Of a DNA stretch of 64,000 bases, positions 62,016 through 64,000 are shown piece after piece. The first letter of the stretch is position 1. Each line of letters begins with the position of its first letter. Both the position numbers and the translations under genes were made by a program. The notes below the pieces were generated by a model that ran no database searches, was not told the origin of the DNA, and worked only from the letters and a program-made list of their open reading frames with translations. Source of the stretch: Moorena producens 3L (GTDB lineage Bacteria; Cyanobacteriota; Cyanobacteriia; Cyanobacteriales; Coleofasciculaceae); contig NZ_GL890848.1 of NCBI RefSeq assembly GCF_000211815.1, positions 52,124-116,123 of the forward strand. Direction: 5' to 3'.

Positions 62016-62198
62016 CGTCACAAGCCGGTAGAAAAACAAACGGGTAAAACTAATCATATTGAAAGATTAAATAATACATTAAGACAAAGGATTAGTCGCC
62101 TGGTTAGGAAAACGTTGTCATTTTCCAAAAAATTAGAAAATCACCTAGGAGCTATTTGGAATTTTGTTCATCATTATAATAAATGTTTGTCGGGTTGA
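62016..62198 (+). pseudogene. IS1-family transposase 3' remnant
   Basis: The frame reads RHKPVEKQTGKTNHIERLNN ... LRQRISRLVRKTLSFSKKL ... GAIWNFVHHYN, the C-terminal end of IS1 InsB-type transposases, which holds the last catalytic residues. The 5' part is absent, replaced by repeats and the intron remnant. It ends at TGA 62196-62198, 40 bases before the sensor kinase gene. Confidence 0.8.
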
Positions 62199-62237
62199 TT
62201 AGGCCATCACTACATGTTTATCACTACCTGCTATATT

Positions 62238-64000
62238 ATGATTCGTCTTTACTTCTTCATTAAATCCAGCCTGATTCTAGGCATGGGATTATCACTAATA
62301 CCATCGGCTGCCCCAGGGATTCTTCCTCCTCAGGAACCTGTAGATGGAACAGGACAAATAACGACTTCAGAGGTAAAGATTATTAAGGTAGGAGTGATGG
62401 CAATTCGGGGTGTTGACCATACCAAAACAAAATGGCAACCGACCCTAGAGTATCTCAGTGAAACGATTTCCGGCTATGTTTTCCAACTTGTACCACTAGA
62501 GTTTGACACCCTCGAAGAAATAGTAGCTAACCAGGAGGTGGACTTTGTGTTGCCTAACCCTGGAATGTATGTAGAGTTGGAATGGATTTATGGGGCAAGA
62601 CGAATTGCCACCCTAAAAAATCTACGCCTAGGCAAGCCTTACACCCAATTTGGAGCGGTTATCCTGCGTCATGCTGACCGCAATGATATCCAGGATTTAA
62701 AGGATTTACGGGGCAAAACCTTTATGGCCGTCAGTGAAATTGCCTTTGGGGGCTGGCAAATGGCATGGGAAACTCTGTTAGAAGCTGGAGTTAATCCCTA
62801 CCGTGACTTTCCAGCGCTCGACTTTGGTGGTAGCCATGACGCAGTGGTCTACGCTGTTCGTGATGGTATTGTCGATGCTGGCACTGTCCGCACTGATACC
62901 CTGGAACGTATGGCACAGGAGGGCAAAATTAATCGAGATGACTTTGTGATCCTGAATCAGCAAACTCAATATCAGGACACTTTCCCTTTTGCTCTGAGTA
63001 CTAAACTTTATCCAGAATGGCCTTTTTCCACACTACCCCATACCCCCGTGGAGTTAGCGGAAGAGGTTGCGATCGCATTAATGACCATGCCTTCTGAGCA
63101 CCCAGCGGCCAAAGCTGGTCGTTATCAGGGCTGGACCATCCCGGCCAACTACCAACCTTGTCACGAAACCTTACGGAATCTGCGGGTTCGTCCCTACGAA
63201 GATTGGGGAAAAGTTACTCTGGGTCAAGTTATCCATCAGTACCGCTATTGGCTCTTATTTGCTGGTGTTTCCTGTTTTGGATTTAGCTATGGTCTAGTTT
63301 ATCTAGCTGGGCGTAGGCGAATCGAAGCACAACTGCGAAAAGCCAATGCTTTACTGGAAATCCGGGTTGAGGAACGTACAGCTGAGTTCAAAGCAGCTAA
63401 AGAAGCGGCTGATCAGGCTAATCACGCCAAAAGTCAATTCCTGGCTAATATGAGTCATGAATTGCGTACTCCCCTCAATGGCGTTTTGGGTTACGCCCAA
63501 ATTCTACAACGGGATCCACAGATAACTGCTCAACAAAAAGACCAGATCAACCTTATTTATCAGTGTGGCAACTATCTACTCCATCTGATTAATGACATTT
63601 TAGACTTATCCAAAATCGAAGCTCGGAAAATGGAACTGTTTCCCAGAGAAGTTCATTTGCCGTCCTTTCTGATGGAAGTTGTAGAAATGTGCCGGGTTAA
63701 AGCCCAGCAAAAAGAGATTGCTTTTATTTATCTACCCTCATCCCATCTGCCAGACGGTATCCTGGCTGATGCCAAACGATTGCGACAAGTTCTGATTAAC
63801 CTTTTGGGCAATGCCATTAAGTTTACTGACCATGGCGGAGTCACGTTTAAGGTAGAGGTTATCAGTAAACACCCACGACTTCCTACTCTCCAATCCCCCC
63901 TAGTCAGACTTCGATTTATAATTAAAGATACTGGCATTGGGATGACCCCAGAACAACTGGAAAAAATATTTTTGCCCTTTGAACAGGTGGGGGATGTTGA
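62238..64000 (+). CDS. PhnD-type periplasmic sensor histidine kinase (runs off the window)
   Basis: The frame is open from 62238 to the window end (over 587 codons). After a signal-type N-terminus (MIRLYFFIKSSLILGMGLSL) comes a PhnD/phosphonate-binding-like periplasmic domain (about 50-320) with ADRNDIQDLKDLRGKTFMAV. A membrane helix follows at about 337-358, then a short coiled coil, HisKA with His407 in NMSHELRTPLN, and HATPase with NLLGNAIKFTD and DTGIGMTPEQ. The layout recalls TtrS-like or phosphonate/phosphite-sensing kinases, where the binding domain reads a ligand directly. A response regulator domain may follow outside the window. ATG 62214 is an alternative in-frame start. An IS1 remnant lies directly upstream, so the promoter may be altered. 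Confidence 0.85.
   Translation, partial: MIRLYFFIKSSLILGMGLSLIPSAAPGILPPQEPVDGTGQITTSEVKIIKVGVMAIRGVDHTKTKWQPTLEYLSETISGYVFQLVPLEFDTLEEIVANQEVDFVLPNPGMYVELEWIYGARRIATLKNLRLGKPYTQFGAVILRHADRNDIQDLKDLRGKTFMAVSEIAFGGWQMAWETLLEAGVNPYRDFPALDFGGSHDAVVYAVRDGIVDAGTVRTDTLERMAQEGKINRDDFVILNQQTQYQDTFPFALSTKLYPEWPFSTLPHTPVELAEEVAIALMTMPSEHPAAKAGRYQGWTIPANYQPCHETLRNLRVRPYEDWGKVTLGQVIHQYRYWLLFAGVSCFGFSYGLVYLAGRRRIEAQLRKANALLEIRVEERTAEFKAAKEAADQANHAKSQFLANMSHELRTPLNGVLGYAQILQRDPQITAQQKDQINLIYQCGNYLLHLINDILDLSKIEARKMELFPREVHLPSFLMEVVEMCRVKAQQKEIAFIYLPSSHLPDGILADAKRLRQVLINLLGNAIKFTDHGGVTFKVEVISKHPRLPTLQSPLVRLRFIIKDTGIGMTPEQLEKIFLPFEQVGDV

Overview
The window comes from a cyanobacterium, most likely a large-genome filamentous marine type such as Moorena/Lyngbya. 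The taxon is an inference. It rests on frequent GCGATCGC (HIP1) sites, genes typical of oxygenic phototrophs (class II Calvin-cycle aldolase, NDH-1 subunit NdhH, CrtR-type carotene hydroxylase, ECF cobalt-type transporter), and dense short dispersed repeats that make up most intergenic space.

Layout. 1-18.9 kb is ordinary chromosome: an aldose-epimerase fragment, tRNA-Lys, fba, moaB/moaC, tRNA-Arg, an MFS exporter, ndhH, two convergent DICT-type histidine kinase paralogues, murE, a glutaredoxin-like gene, S-formylglutathione hydrolase, a rubredoxin/metallo-beta-lactamase fusion and clpB. 19.0-22.0 kb is a three-gene minus-strand set: small protein, Rad50-like ATPase with one zinc hook, and PD-(D/E)XK nuclease. 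It is a plausible anti-invader system. 22.0-25.8 kb is a repeat island, a damaged IS607-family element with an apparently intact TnpB nuclease core, and a RecB/Cas4-type nuclease.

26.1-32.1 kb is the most unusual region, a decayed double-glycine peptide secretion locus: PpiC-type isomerase, HlyD adaptor, HlyB-type ABC exporter, the 5' stub of a probable helix-turn-helix gene, one intact divergent precursor peptide and one broken precursor. Three small mobile elements sit inside its genes. Removing each together with its target duplication restores the reading frame exactly. The restored genes still contain twelve in-frame TAA/TAG codons, no TGA and no frameshift, mostly where Glu (or Gln) would be expected. 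Next to it a DUF4347/FG-GAP repeat gene is split by an IS630-family element with TA target duplication; its frame is also restored exactly.

36.7-64 kb returns to chromosomal genes: cbiQ/cbiO, plsX/fabH, a DacB-like peptidase, lptC, a LabA-like NYN protein, metG, crtR, sppA/aroH, an EamA transporter, a peptidoglycan-binding/HEAT protein, a GT4 glycosyltransferase, asnS, a TPR protein and a truncated PhnD-type sensor kinase. Decayed acyltransferase and alpha/beta-hydrolase genes (48.7-50.2 kb), a group II intron domain V remnant and an IS1 remnant lie among them.

The flanking direct repeats show that at least three of the dispersed repeat families are mobile elements: two end in TATAG and duplicate TA, and one ends in GTAAGCATTCAGC and duplicates 8 bp.
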